Shown piece after piece: positions 27,342-35,990 of a DNA stretch of 64,000 nucleotides (its first letter is position 1; each line of letters starts with the position of its first letter). This stretch comes from Cupriavidus taiwanensis LMG 19424 (GTDB taxonomy: Bacteria > Pseudomonadota > Gammaproteobacteria > Burkholderiales > Burkholderiaceae), in contig NC_010530.1 in NCBI RefSeq assembly GCF_000069785.1, positions 2,040,001-2,104,000 of the forward strand. The letters run 5' to 3'. The position numbers and the translations under genes are program-made. The notes under the pieces are model-generated. The model had not been told where the DNA came from. It saw nothing but the letters and a program-made list of their open reading frames with translations, and searched no databases.

Positions 27342-29564
27342 TCAGTGCGCCAGCAAGCGGATGCCGATGTCCCCCTCGCGCTCGAGCTGCGCAACCAGAC
27401 CGACCTCCCAGTCCAGGTAGGCGCGGAAGCCCGCGTCGCGCTGCGCGACATCGGCGTGGTGGTACGGGCTGTACCAGTAATCGTCCTCGCCGGTCAGCAC
27501 GCCATGCGCGCCGCTGCCCGTGGCCAGCCCCGCCGCGGTCCAGGCTTGCGTGCCACCGGCCAGGTAGCGCACGTCACGGCCGCTGCGCGCCGCAAGTTCC
27601 GCCGCCACCACACGCGCCAGCACACCATCCGACGATGTGACGAGCACGGTTTCGTCCGCGGGACTATCTGCCACCAGCGCTTCGAGACGGTCCGGCACCG
27701 CAAACTGCGCGCCGGCGACATGGCGCCTTTCGTAGGCGGCGCGCCGCTCGACGTCGAAGACGCGTGCGCGGCCTGCCTGCAACAGCGCATCGACCTGCAG
27801 CGCCGACAGCGGCTGCGCCGCCGGCCGCGAGGACAGCACGCGCAGCGGCTCCGCGCCGGTGTCCACCGCGGCGTCGGCCGGCGGGGCGTACACGTACACC
27901 TCGTGCGCACCCAGTTGCGCCAGCCACGCGCCGGTGGTCAGCGCCCGCACGCCATCCCAATCGGCCAGCACGATCCGCGCATGGCGCGTTGCCGCGTATT
28001 CGTCGGTTGCCTGCACCAGTTGCCCGCCCGGCGCCCAGCGCCAGCCCGGCAGGTGGCCCGCCTCGTATTCGGCTCGCGTGCGCACATCGAAGCGATACAA
28101 GGTGTGCTGGCCGGCTTCGCGCTCCAGCCGCGCCAGGCCCGCATCATCGAGACGGCGCACGCCGGCGCGGGAGGCGACGGCCTCGGCACGGGCACGGGCG
28201 GCTTCACGGGTCGCCCGCTCGGGCTCGGGCAGCGGCGTATGGCGTCCGTGCGCCAGCGTGCGGCCATTCAGCAGCCAGGCCATGGTGCCGTCCTTGAGCG
28301 AGACCACGGGGTTGGGCACCCCGGCATCGATCAGCGTCTGGGCGCCGACGATGCTGCGGGTGCGGCCCGCGCAGTTGACCACGACCAGCGTTTCGGGCCG
28401 CGGCGCCAGCTCGCCGATGCGGTAGACCAGTTCCGCGCCGGGCAGGCTGTGCGCGAACGGCAGGCTGAAATCGGCAAATTCCTCGGTGGTGCGGCTGTCT
28501 ACGACCACCAGGTCGTCACCACGCTCGATGCGTTGCTGCAGTTCGTCGGCGCTAATCCATGGCGTGTGCTTCTGGTGCTCGATCACTTCGCCGAAGGCCT
28601 TGCTGGGCACGTTGCTGCCGCTGAAGATCTCGAATCCCGCCGCCGCCCATGCCTGCGTGCCGCCGGTCAGCACCGACACGTTGCGCCAGCCCAGGCGCAG
28701 CAGCTTGGCCGCGGCCTGGTGCGCCAGGCTATCGCCGCCCTCGCCGCCATCGGTCAGGACGATGCGGGTGTCGCGGCGCGGCACCAGCCTGTCGGCCAGC
28801 AGCTCCAGCCGCCACAGCGGGGCAGAGGCCGCAAGCAGCAGATGCCCGCGCACGAAGACGCCGGTCTCGCGCACGTCGAGCAGCGCGATCTCGTCGCCGT
28901 CCGCCAGCGCCGTTTTCAGCGCGGCGGCATCGATGGCGGCATGAGCGATATGCCGCGGCGGGCCGAAATGCCGATAGCTGCCGCCCGCGGCACCTTCGAA
29001 CACCACGCGCCCGCTCAGGCGGTCCAGCGCCAGGCCATAGAAATGCAGGTGCAGGCCGGGCTCGTTGCCAACCAGCTCGATGGTATGGACGTCGTCGGGC
29101 AACAGCGTGACGGAGCTGCCGCTGACGACATCGCTGCGGCCGGTCTCGGTCAGGCGATCGCGTGCGGGGTCGTCGGTGGCCTCGCGACGATAGAAGACAT
29201 TGCGCTCATTGCCGGTGATGCCGGCAATGATGGCCCATGTGGTGTGGTCATGCGGTGGCTGCGCCTTGCCAGGCAGCCCGGCCGACACGTATAGCGCATA
29301 GCGGCCATCGAGATATTCCGACAGGCGATAGACCCGCGCGGGATTGTCGGCCGAAACAGGAAACTGCGCCGACGGGAACAAGTCGCGTTGCGCGCCCAGC
29401 CGCTCCAGCGCCCGCGCCACCGTCTGCAGCGTCTCGCGGTCGGCAGGCTCTGCACGTTCCAGCAACTGTCTTGCTTCGGCGATGAAGGCGGCCACGGCGG
29501 CGTGGCGCCGGCTGGCAACGTCGCTACCCGGCACCGCTGATGGGGATAGGTTCTGTTGGGTCAT
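27342..29564 (-). CDS. Cysteine-dioxygenase-like cupin fused to four rhodanese domains
   Basis: 740 residues. Residues 1-195 are a thiol-dioxygenase cupin: iron site HDH (His105, His107) in PPHDHTTWAI, His160 in LPDDVHTIEL, and Tyr176 in HLHFYG. Four rhodanese-like modules follow at about 205-315, 333-440, 468-562 and 585-690. Only the second has the active-site loop NCAGRTRSI (Cys398). The equivalent loops of domains 1, 3 and 4 (TDGGEGGDS, ADWDGVRA, TSSDGVLA) lack cysteine. A C-terminal tail (YLDWEVGLVAQLE) recurs in the paralogue at 30789. There is no signal peptide. It is divergent from a Bug gene. A thiol or persulfide dioxygenation coupled to sulfane-sulfur transfer is the likely theme; the exact reaction is unknown. 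Start ATG at 29564. Confidence 0.88.
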   Translation of the reverse strand: MTQQNLSPSAVPGSDVASRRHAAVAAFIAEARQLLERAEPADRETLQTVARALERLGAQRDLFPSAQFPVSADNPARVYRLSEYLDGRYALYVSAGLPGKAQPPHDHTTWAIIAGITGNERNVFYRREATDDPARDRLTETGRSDVVSGSSVTLLPDDVHTIELVGNEPGLHLHFYGLALDRLSGRVVFEGAAGGSYRHFGPPRHIAHAAIDAAALKTALADGDEIALLDVRETGVFVRGHLLLAASAPLWRLELLADRLVPRRDTRIVLTDGGEGGDSLAHQAAAKLLRLGWRNVSVLTGGTQAWAAAGFEIFSGSNVPSKAFGEVIEHQKHTPWISADELQQRIERGDDLVVVDSRTTEEFADFSLPFAHSLPGAELVYRIGELAPRPETLVVVNCAGRTRSIVGAQTLIDAGVPNPVVSLKDGTMAWLLNGRTLAHGRHTPLPEPERATREAARARAEAVASRAGVRRLDDAGLARLEREAGQHTLYRFDVRTRAEYEAGHLPGWRWAPGGQLVQATDEYAATRHARIVLADWDGVRALTTGAWLAQLGAHEVYVYAPPADAAVDTGAEPLRVLSSRPAAQPLSALQVDALLQAGRARVFDVERRAAYERRHVAGAQFAVPDRLEALVADSPADETVLVTSSDGVLARVVAAELAARSGRDVRYLAGGTQAWTAAGLATGSGAHGVLTGEDDYWYSPYHHADVAQRDAGFRAYLDWEVGLVAQLEREGDIGIRLLAH

Positions 29565-29720
29565 GCGGCGACTGTAACGCCGGGACCAGAGCAGTGCCAA
29601 AGAAGGCTTTCGCGTATCAACATGCTGTCCGCTTCCATCCGACCCGCCGTCGCCACGACGCATGCCGCATATCCATAGGCTCAAACATTCGTTGGTGCGG
29701 GTCGGCAGGCTTCGTAAGCT

Positions 29721-29741
29721 TGACGGTCCGATTGGCCGTCA
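29721..29741. promoter_or_regulatory. Candidate operator in divergent promoter region
   Basis: Inverted repeat TGACGG-N9-CCGTCA lies in the 222-bp region between the divergent dioxygenase-rhodanese and Bug genes. It could be the site of the LysR regulator encoded at 33532. This is a weak prediction because the arms are only 6 bp. Confidence 0.35.
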
Positions 29742-29786
29742 CAAAAGCTCCCACGACGGCCTGCAGGCTCTCCTCAGGTCTTCACC

Positions 29787-30773
29787 ATGCTCCGCCGCAA
29801 CCTTCTCCGCGCCCTCCTTGTCCTTTCGCCTGCGATGCTGGCTGCCCAGCCGCTTGCGGCAACCGCCGCCGATGCCACGTTTCCCGCGAGACCGGTGCGC
29901 ATCGTGGTGCCGGTGGCGCCCGGCGGCAGCGCCGACAAGCTGGCGCGCACGCTCGCCACCCGGCTCAGCGAAGTGTGGCAGCAGCCGGTGGTGGTGGACA
30001 ACGTGGTCGGCGCCAGCGGCACCATCGGCGCGGCGCAGGTGGCCAAGGCCCGTCCCGACGGTCACGTGCTGCTGCTTGGCGGCGAAGGCGTGACGCTGAA
30101 CGCCTCGCTGTACAAGAACCTGCCGTATGACACCAGCCATGCCTTTCGCGGCGTCACCAAGGCCGTGGTCAACCCGCAGGTGCTGGTGGTCAGGCCGGAC
30201 CTTGGGGTAAGGAGCTTCCAGGATTACCTGGCCCTGGCGCGCCGCAAGCCGGGGGAACTGGCACTCGGGCTGCCCGGCAATGGCGGCATCGCGCACGTCG
30301 CGCATGAGATGCTGTCGCGCCAGCTGGGCTTCAAGGTCAACTACATTCCCTATGCCGGTGGAGCGCCGGCTACGGTGGACCTGCTCGGCGGCCACATCGA
30401 CGCCACGCTGATTACCCTGGCTGCCGTGACCGACTATGTCAGGGCAGGCAAGCTCACGGCGCTGGCGGTCACGACGCCCTATCGCTCCAGGGCGCTGCCG
30501 CAGGTACCCACGCTGGCCGAAGCCGGCGCCGCGGGATTCTCCGTGGAGAGCTGGCAGGGACTGCTTGCCCCCGCTGCAACCCCGGCCGCCGTGGTGGACC
30601 GTATCAGCCGCGATGTGGCGGCGGTGCTCCACGCACCCGCCACGCGCAGCCAACTCGAAGACGCGGGCTATGTCGTGGTCGCTTCGTCGGCGCAGGAACT
30701 GGATGCCACACTGTCCCGCGACCTGCCCCGATACGCCGCCGTGATCGCCTCATCGGGCATCGCCTTGCGCTGA
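29787..30773 (+). CDS. Bug/TctC-type solute receptor
   Basis: 328 residues. A signal peptide (MLRRNLLRALLVLSPAMLAA, cleavage near ATAAD) is followed by ARPVRIVVPVAPGGSADKLA and VVVDNVVGASGTIGAAQ. It is the first gene of a two-gene unit with the tetra-rhodanese gene 15 bp downstream, so its ligand is probably a sulfur compound, possibly carboxylated. That pairing, rather than any residue, is the reason for the ligand guess. Confidence 0.92.
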   Translation: MLRRNLLRALLVLSPAMLAAQPLAATAADATFPARPVRIVVPVAPGGSADKLARTLATRLSEVWQQPVVVDNVVGASGTIGAAQVAKARPDGHVLLLGGEGVTLNASLYKNLPYDTSHAFRGVTKAVVNPQVLVVRPDLGVRSFQDYLALARRKPGELALGLPGNGGIAHVAHEMLSRQLGFKVNYIPYAGGAPATVDLLGGHIDATLITLAAVTDYVRAGKLTALAVTTPYRSRALPQVPTLAEAGAAGFSVESWQGLLAPAATPAAVVDRISRDVAAVLHAPATRSQLEDAGYVVVASSAQELDATLSRDLPRYAAVIASSGIALR

Positions 30774-30788
30774 AAGCGTACATCCCAA

Positions 30789-32435
30789 ATGACAGACATG
30801 ACCCATACCATCGACGCCAGCACGCTGCGCAAATGGCTGAATGACGGCCAGTCGCTGGCCCTGTTCGACGTGCGCGAGCATGGCCAGTACGGCGAAGGCC
30901 ATCCCTTCTTTGCCGTGCCCCTGCCCTATAGCCGCCTGGAACTGGAGGTTGGCCGCCTGGCCCCGCGCCGCACCGAGCGTATCGTGCTGTTCGACGACGG
31001 TGCCGGCGACGTGGCAACGCGCGCGGCGCGGCGGCTTGCGGCGCTCGGCTACGCTGACGTGACGCTGCTGGACGGCGGCGCACCAGCCTGGGCGGCTGCC
31101 GGATACACCTTGTTCAAAGGCGCAAACGTGCCATCCAAGACATTTGGCGAATGGGTCGAGCATATCCAGCACACACCGCATCTGAGCGCCGATGCGCTGG
31201 TCGCACGCCGCGCCGCCGGTGAGCCGTTCGTGCTCGTTGACGGCCGTACCAACGAAGAACACCGCAAGATGACCATCCCCGGCGCGCTGGGCTGTCCCAA
31301 CGGAGAGCTTGCGCTACGCCTGCCGGCTCTGCTGGTAAATCCGAGCACGCCGGTCGTCGTGCATTGCGCGGGGCGCACGCGCAGCATCATTGGCGCGCAG
31401 ACGCTGCGGAACCTCGGCCTGCCCAACCCGGTGCTCGCGCTCGAGAACGGCACGCAGGGCTGGTATCTCGCCGGCCATGCGCTGGAACATGGCAGCGAGC
31501 GGTTCGCCGACGCCGTACCCTGCGCCCCGCTCCTGCAGGCTGCGCGCGACCGGTCCGCCCGGCTGCTGCGGCGCTTCGGCCTGCCATCGCTTTCCACGGC
31601 ACAGGCCCAGCAATGGCTGGATGACGAGCACCGCACGACCTACCTTTTCGATATCCGCACCGCGGAAGAATTCACCCGGCGCTCGATCGCCGGCGCCGTC
31701 CACGCCCCCGGCGGGCAACTGATCCAGGCAACGGACCGCTACATCGGGGTGCGCGGCAGCCGTGTCATCGTGTTCGACGATGACGGTGTGCGCGCCCCGG
31801 TGATCGCCAGCTGGCTGCACCAGCTTGGCTTCGACAGCGCCGTCCTTGCGGATGGCGTCGATTCCGGCGTCACAGTGCCGGTGCGGCCGCAGCCGGACGT
31901 TGGCGCGGGCCCGCGTGTACTGGGCGTCGGTGAGCTGCGCACCTTGCACGATGAATCCGCGGCGCTGGCGGTCGTCGATCTGCGCGAGAGCGCCGCATTC
32001 AACCAGGGCCACGCGCAAGGCTCCGTGTGGTCGACCCGCCCGCGCCTGCTGCAAGCCTTGCAGTCGCTCGGTACAACGCCGGACCATCCGGTGGTATTGC
32101 TCGCGAGTGAGGCCGAGGTGGCTGCCCTCGCGTGGAAAGACCTGCTGGAAGCGGGCTATGCCAATGTCTTCCGCACCGAGGGCGGCTACCAAACGTGGCT
32201 GTCGGCCGGTCTGGCGCAAGCCGCCGAGGGGGAGCCGTTGCCGCCGGCGGCGCGCATCGACTATCTGTTTTTCGTGCATGACCGCCACGAGGGCAACCAG
32301 GAAGCCGCCAGGGCGTACCTGGCGTGGGAGACGGGGCTGATCGCCCAGTGCGAGGAGGATGAACTGCAGGGGTTCCGCGTTCCGGCGGATACGCGCGACG
32401 CGTCGTCCGAGGCGCGCAGGACACAGCGCGCCTAG
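30789..32435 (+). CDS. Four-rhodanese-domain sulfurtransferase
   Basis: 548 residues made of four rhodanese-like modules (about 8-110, 130-235, 265-365 and 375-490) and a C-terminal tail like that of the 27342-29564 fusion (AYLAWETGLIAQCE). Only domain 2 keeps the catalytic loop VHCAGRTRSIIGA (Cys193). The matching loops in domains 1, 3 and 4 (FDDGAGDV, FDDDGVRA, ASEAEVAA) have no cysteine. The chain matches the rhodanese part of the fusion in domain order and active-site pattern, so the two are paralogues with and without the dioxygenase. It moves sulfane sulfur from a persulfide or thiosulfonate donor to an acceptor; both partners are unknown. It follows a Bug gene by 15 bp. Confidence 0.9.
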   Translation: MTDMTHTIDASTLRKWLNDGQSLALFDVREHGQYGEGHPFFAVPLPYSRLELEVGRLAPRRTERIVLFDDGAGDVATRAARRLAALGYADVTLLDGGAPAWAAAGYTLFKGANVPSKTFGEWVEHIQHTPHLSADALVARRAAGEPFVLVDGRTNEEHRKMTIPGALGCPNGELALRLPALLVNPSTPVVVHCAGRTRSIIGAQTLRNLGLPNPVLALENGTQGWYLAGHALEHGSERFADAVPCAPLLQAARDRSARLLRRFGLPSLSTAQAQQWLDDEHRTTYLFDIRTAEEFTRRSIAGAVHAPGGQLIQATDRYIGVRGSRVIVFDDDGVRAPVIASWLHQLGFDSAVLADGVDSGVTVPVRPQPDVGAGPRVLGVGELRTLHDESAALAVVDLRESAAFNQGHAQGSVWSTRPRLLQALQSLGTTPDHPVVLLASEAEVAALAWKDLLEAGYANVFRTEGGYQTWLSAGLAQAAEGEPLPPAARIDYLFFVHDRHEGNQEAARAYLAWETGLIAQCEEDELQGFRVPADTRDASSEARRTQRA

Positions 32436-32477
32436 CACAACCGCAATGGGCCACGCTTCGCCGACAGTCGACCTGGC

Positions 32478-33302
32478 TCAACGCATCTGCGCCGGCCCCA
32501 GCGCCGGAGGCGCCGGTGGCTGCAGCGGCGTGGCCACGGGCTCCAGCCCGGTGCTGCTGACAATCGATGCCGCCGCCGGCGAGGCCAGGAAACGGATGAA
32601 GCGCGAAGCTGCCGCGCTTTGCCGGCCCGCGACCGTTCCCGCGGAAAAGAACACCCTCTGCTGCAGCTCGGCGGGCAGCGGCCCCACGTAGTCCAGTTCC
32701 TTGAACGGCAGCAGCTCGCTGACCTGCTGGAAGCCGATCTCGGCATCGCCCCGCGCCACCACGGCGCCGACCCGCTCGCTGTAGATCTTGCGCGCCTTGT
32801 CCTGGATCTGTTCTGCCACCCCAAGCCGGGGGAACAGCTCGCTGGAGAGGTACGTCCCGCTGGCGCTGGCGGAATAGGCGATGGACTTCGCATTGAGCAG
32901 GGTCTGCTTCAGCGCCTCGGCCGTGCTGATATCCGGCTTGGGCGTGCCCTTGCGCACGGACATGCCGATCAGCGAGCGCGCCAGGTCGACCCGGCTGCCG
33001 GCGGCCACCTTGCCTTGCTCGACCAGCTTGTCCAGGCCCGAGTCCGCCAGGATCACGACATCGAAGGTCTCGCCGCGCGCCAGGCGGCTGGGAATGGAAT
33101 CGGGCGCATTGCCCATCGACGCGCCATAGGCGGTGATGACGCGGTCCTGGGTCGCGGCCTCGTACAGCGGCACCAGTTGCTGGTAGGCCGCGGTAAAGCC
33201 GCCCGAGGTAATGACGCGGATCTCGTCGGCCCAGGCCGGCGCGGCCAGCCACAGCACGAACACCAGCAACGCGCGCTTGCCGGCAGGAATGTTCAGTTTC
33301 AT
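32478..33302 (-). CDS. Periplasmic substrate-binding protein, ModA-like (family 2/11)
   Basis: 274 residues. A signal peptide (MKLNIPAGKRALLVFVLWLA, cleavage near AWAD) is followed by EIRVITSGGFTAAYQQLVPL and DVVILADSGLDKL, the pattern of molybdate/anion-type binding proteins. No permease or ATPase lies nearby, so it may be an orphan receptor or sensor. GAGGAG 7 nt upstream supports the start. It is convergent with the tetra-rhodanese gene and divergent from a LysR gene, so it may respond to an anion such as a sulfonate, sulfite or thiosulfate. The ligand is a guess. Confidence 0.8.
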   Translation of the reverse strand: MKLNIPAGKRALLVFVLWLAAPAWADEIRVITSGGFTAAYQQLVPLYEAATQDRVITAYGASMGNAPDSIPSRLARGETFDVVILADSGLDKLVEQGKVAAGSRVDLARSLIGMSVRKGTPKPDISTAEALKQTLLNAKSIAYSASASGTYLSSELFPRLGVAEQIQDKARKIYSERVGAVVARGDAEIGFQQVSELLPFKELDYVGPLPAELQQRVFFSAGTVAGRQSAAASRFIRFLASPAAASIVSSTGLEPVATPLQPPAPPALGPAQMR

Positions 33303-33531
33303 GTTGTCTCCTCTGGTTCAGTTTTGCGGGCGCTGCGCGCGTCAGCTTGCCTTGCGGAATCCGCCTGGCCCGCAGTTCCGGCGACTTGATGGCGGCATCG
33401 ATGGCCTTGTCCACCGTGTCCAGGATCGGGCGGGTATTGCGCGGGAAGAGGGCGGACCGTCCCCGATCAGCATTGCAAGGGTAGTCATGCGAGACTATTC
33501 TGTGAATTGCAATGTTCTGATGATTTCATGC

Positions 33532-34434
33532 ATGGCACGCATCAATTTCGCCCTCGAAGACCTGCAGGCCTTTGTCGCAACCGCTGAAAAGGGCAGTTTC
33601 CGCATGGCGGCCGAAGCGCTGCATATTTCGCAACCGGCGCTGAGCCGGCGCATCGAAAAGCTGGAAAAAACGCTGGGCTCGCGCCTGCTGGACCGGACCA
33701 CGCGTCGCGTGGAGGTGACCCATGTCGGCCGCCAGTTCCTGGAAGAGGCCCGCGCCGCGCTCGATATCCTCGACAACGCCGTGTTCCGGCTCGGCGACGA
33801 AGCGGCGCTGCAACGCGGCCTGGTGACCGTGGCAGCGATACCGTCTGCCGCCCTGCATTGCCTGCCTCATGCGATCCGCGCGTTTGCCGGGCGGCATCCC
33901 GGCGTGCGCGTGCGCGTGGTCGACGAAAGCGCCAGCAGCGTACTGGCCAGCGTGCTGTCCGGTGAATCGGATTTCGGGCTCAACTTCTTGGGCGCCCAGG
34001 AGCCCAATATCGACTTTCGCGCCATCCGCGCCGAACGCTACCGGCTGGCAATGCGCCGGGACGACGAATGGGCCGGGCGGGAACGCGTGGCCTGGCAGGA
34101 CCTGGCCGGTCAACGGATGGTCAGCGTGTCCCGGCACAGCGGCAATCGTGCCCTGATCGAGAACGCTATCGCCCATCTGGAGCGGCGGCCGACCATTCAC
34201 TACGAAGCCAACCACGTCGTCGGCGTGCTGGCGCTGGTCGAGGCCGGCCTGGGCATGGCCGTGCTGCCTGGCATGGCGGTACCGCCGGATCATCCCCGGC
34301 TTTGCGCCGTGCCGCTGGTCGAGCCGGATGTTGACCGCGTACTGGCGCTGATACGCCGTCGCGACCGGCCACTGCAGCCCGCCGCGCAGGCGTTGTACGA
34401 GACCATCGCGTTGTCGATGGCGGAGGATGCATGA
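33532..34434 (+). CDS. LysR-family transcriptional regulator
   Basis: 300 residues. The HTH segment is FALEDLQAFVATAEKGSFRM with AAEALHISQPALSRRIEKLE, and residues 90-295 form the effector domain (GLVTVAAIPSAALHCLPHAI; EAGLGMAVLPGMAV). ATG at 33532 is taken; an ATG four codons upstream is also possible. It is divergent from the anion-binding protein gene and closes the organosulfur module. It is the likely regulator of that module, perhaps with a thiol or sulfite-type coinducer. Confidence 0.9.
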   Translation: MARINFALEDLQAFVATAEKGSFRMAAEALHISQPALSRRIEKLEKTLGSRLLDRTTRRVEVTHVGRQFLEEARAALDILDNAVFRLGDEAALQRGLVTVAAIPSAALHCLPHAIRAFAGRHPGVRVRVVDESASSVLASVLSGESDFGLNFLGAQEPNIDFRAIRAERYRLAMRRDDEWAGRERVAWQDLAGQRMVSVSRHSGNRALIENAIAHLERRPTIHYEANHVVGVLALVEAGLGMAVLPGMAVPPDHPRLCAVPLVEPDVDRVLALIRRRDRPLQPAAQALYETIALSMAEDA

Positions 34435-34624
34435 CGAACAGGCCGGCCACGCGGTGCCCGCCGGTGCCGAAGCGAACCCATGTTCTACAATCTCGCCGGC
34501 TGCACCTGAAACCCCACGGCAACGGCGACCGGTACGAAACCTGCTTGCCCAGACACCAAGGAGCATGACCGAATGACAAACTGGCTGCATGAGCGGCAGC
34601 GCTGCCGCGCGCGGAGGCCCTGAC

Positions 34625-35569
34625 ATGGCTGGTTCAAGCTTGCTGGTATTGATCGACGACATCGCCACCATCCTGGACGATGTCGCGGTCATGAGCAAAA
34701 TGGCGGCCAAGAAGACCGCGGGCGTGCTGGGCGATGACCTGGCGTTGAACGCGCAGCAGGTCAGCGGCGTCAGGGCGGAGCGTGAACTGCCGGTGGTTTG
34801 GGCCGTTGCGCTGGGGTCGATCCGCAACAAGGTGATCCTGGTGCCGGCGGCGCTGGCGATCAGCGCCTGGGCCCCCTGGGCCGTGGTGCCGTTGCTGATG
34901 GTGGGCGGCGCGTTTCTTTGCTACGAAGGCTTTGAAAAACTGGCGCACCGGTTCCTGCACAGCGAGGCCGAGGATGCCGCACACCACGTTCGTGAAGTCC
35001 AGGCCGTCGCGGACCCCGCCGTCGACATGGTGGCCTTCGAGAAAGAGAAGATCAAGGGCGCGGTTCGCACCGACTTCATCCTGTCGGCGGAGATCATCGT
35101 GATCTCGCTGGGCACCGTCGCCAACGCTCCCTTCGGCCAGCGGCTCGCGGTCCTGTGCGCGATCGCGGTCATCATGACGGTCGGCGTGTATGGCCTTGTG
35201 GCCGGCATCGTGAAGCTCGATGACGCGGGCCTGTACCTGAGCAAGCAGGCGTCGGCGGGCCTGCGCTGGATGGGACAAGGCCTGTTGCGGCTGGCACCCT
35301 TGCTGATGAAAACCTTGTCGTTTGCCGGGACGGCGGCGATGTTCCTGGTGGGCGGCGGCATCCTGATGCACGGCATCCCGGCGATGCACCACGTGACCGA
35401 AGCCACGGCACTGGCGGCGGCGGGGGTGCCGGCAATCGGCGGCGTGCTCGCGGTGCTGGCGCCGGTGTTGCTGGACGGCATTGCCGGCATCGCCGCCGGC
35501 GCGCTGGTGCTGGCGGCGGTAAGCGTGGTGAAGGCCGGCATGCGGGCGTTGCGGCCTTCGGCACGGTAG
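34625..35569 (+). CDS. DUF808/YedI-family inner-membrane protein
   Basis: 314 residues, similar in length to E. coli YedI. The N-terminal [20 protein letters not shown] is the family signature, and several membrane segments follow ([40 protein letters not shown]). The function of the family is not established. The start at 34625 has GGAGG 7 nt upstream. It stands alone between the organosulfur module and the surface-polymer locus. Confidence 0.88.
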   Translation: MAGSSLLVLIDDIATILDDVAVMSKMAAKKTAGVLGDDLALNAQQVSGVRAERELPVVWAVALGSIRNKVILVPAALAISAWAPWAVVPLLMVGGAFLCYEGFEKLAHRFLHSEAEDAAHHVREVQAVADPAVDMVAFEKEKIKGAVRTDFILSAEIIVISLGTVANAPFGQRLAVLCAIAVIMTVGVYGLVAGIVKLDDAGLYLSKQASAGLRWMGQGLLRLAPLLMKTLSFAGTAAMFLVGGGILMHGIPAMHHVTEATALAAAGVPAIGGVLAVLAPVLLDGIAGIAAGALVLAAVSVVKAGMRALRPSAR

Positions 35570-35793
35570 GTGCGGCAAGGCGACGGTCGCACACCGGAAT
35601 GCCGGGCGCCTGCCGGCGCGCGGGGTGTGGGACCTGGGCGGCGGATCCTATGGCGGCGTCGCCAATGCCATCCGCCTGGATGGCGCGGCGCCCGGGCGGA
35701 GCGTTGCAGGCCATGGATGGCGCGACGGCGGGGCACCGTCGATGCGGCGGTTGACCCCACGTTGGTGGGATCTCGCACAGATTTGCCGGGCGG

Positions 35794-35809
35794 TGTGACA
35801 GGCATCACC
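35794..35809 (+). promoter_or_regulatory. Crp-like site A with class II promoter for small RNA A
   Basis: TGTGACAGGCATCACC fits TGTGA-N6-TCAC(A). A -10-like TAGAAT lies at 35831-35836, 29.5 bp from the site centre (35801.5). This places the transcript start at 35843, with the site centred at -41.5. Position 35843 is also the first base of the sRNA A 5' hairpin. Confidence 0.75.
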
Positions 35810-35842
35810 GACGTGGCCGGCGTGCCTGCCTAGAATGCCGCG

Positions 35843-35916
35843 TAACGGTCGTCTTCACGGCCGTTAATCCCCGCATTTTCCGCCAGTCGCTCCCCGGGCA
35901 CTGGCGGCATTTTTTT
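35843..35916 (+). ncRNA. Predicted Crp-activated small RNA A (about 74 nt)
   Basis: The predicted transcript begins with a 10-bp hairpin: TAACGGTCGT (35843-35852), tetraloop CTTC, then ACGGCCGTTA (35857-35866), with one G-U pair. A pyrimidine-rich linker with CCCC (35867-35879) follows. An intrinsic terminator ends it: CCGCCAGT (35880-35887) pairs with ACTGGCGG (35900-35907), the loop contains TCCCCGGG, and seven T follow at 35910-35916. No plus-strand gene follows, so it is not a leader. C-rich single-stranded loops are typical of small RNAs that pair with ribosome-binding sites; targets are unknown. It shares its design with sRNA B at 61765. Confidence 0.72.
35900..35916 (+). terminator. 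Intrinsic terminator of small RNA A (right arm and T run)
   Basis: This is the 3' arm ACTGGCGG followed by CA and seven T. The 5' arm CCGCCAGT is at 35880-35887. With an 8-bp GC-rich stem and an uninterrupted T run it is one of the two clearest rho-independent terminators in the window. Confidence 0.85.
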
Positions 35917-35990
35917 CGTGCTTCGCCGCGAGTTTCTCGCGGGTTGGAACGCTGGCCAGCCACGCCGGCAAAAACAACGCAGCGTCCGGC

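Noticed and set aside
33303..33531. Protein-like residues (TVDKAIDAAIKSPELR) on the minus strand upstream of the ModA-like gene
   Set aside because: It could be a gene remnant, but there is no start, no domain and no second matching segment. The region more likely serves as the divergent promoter region.
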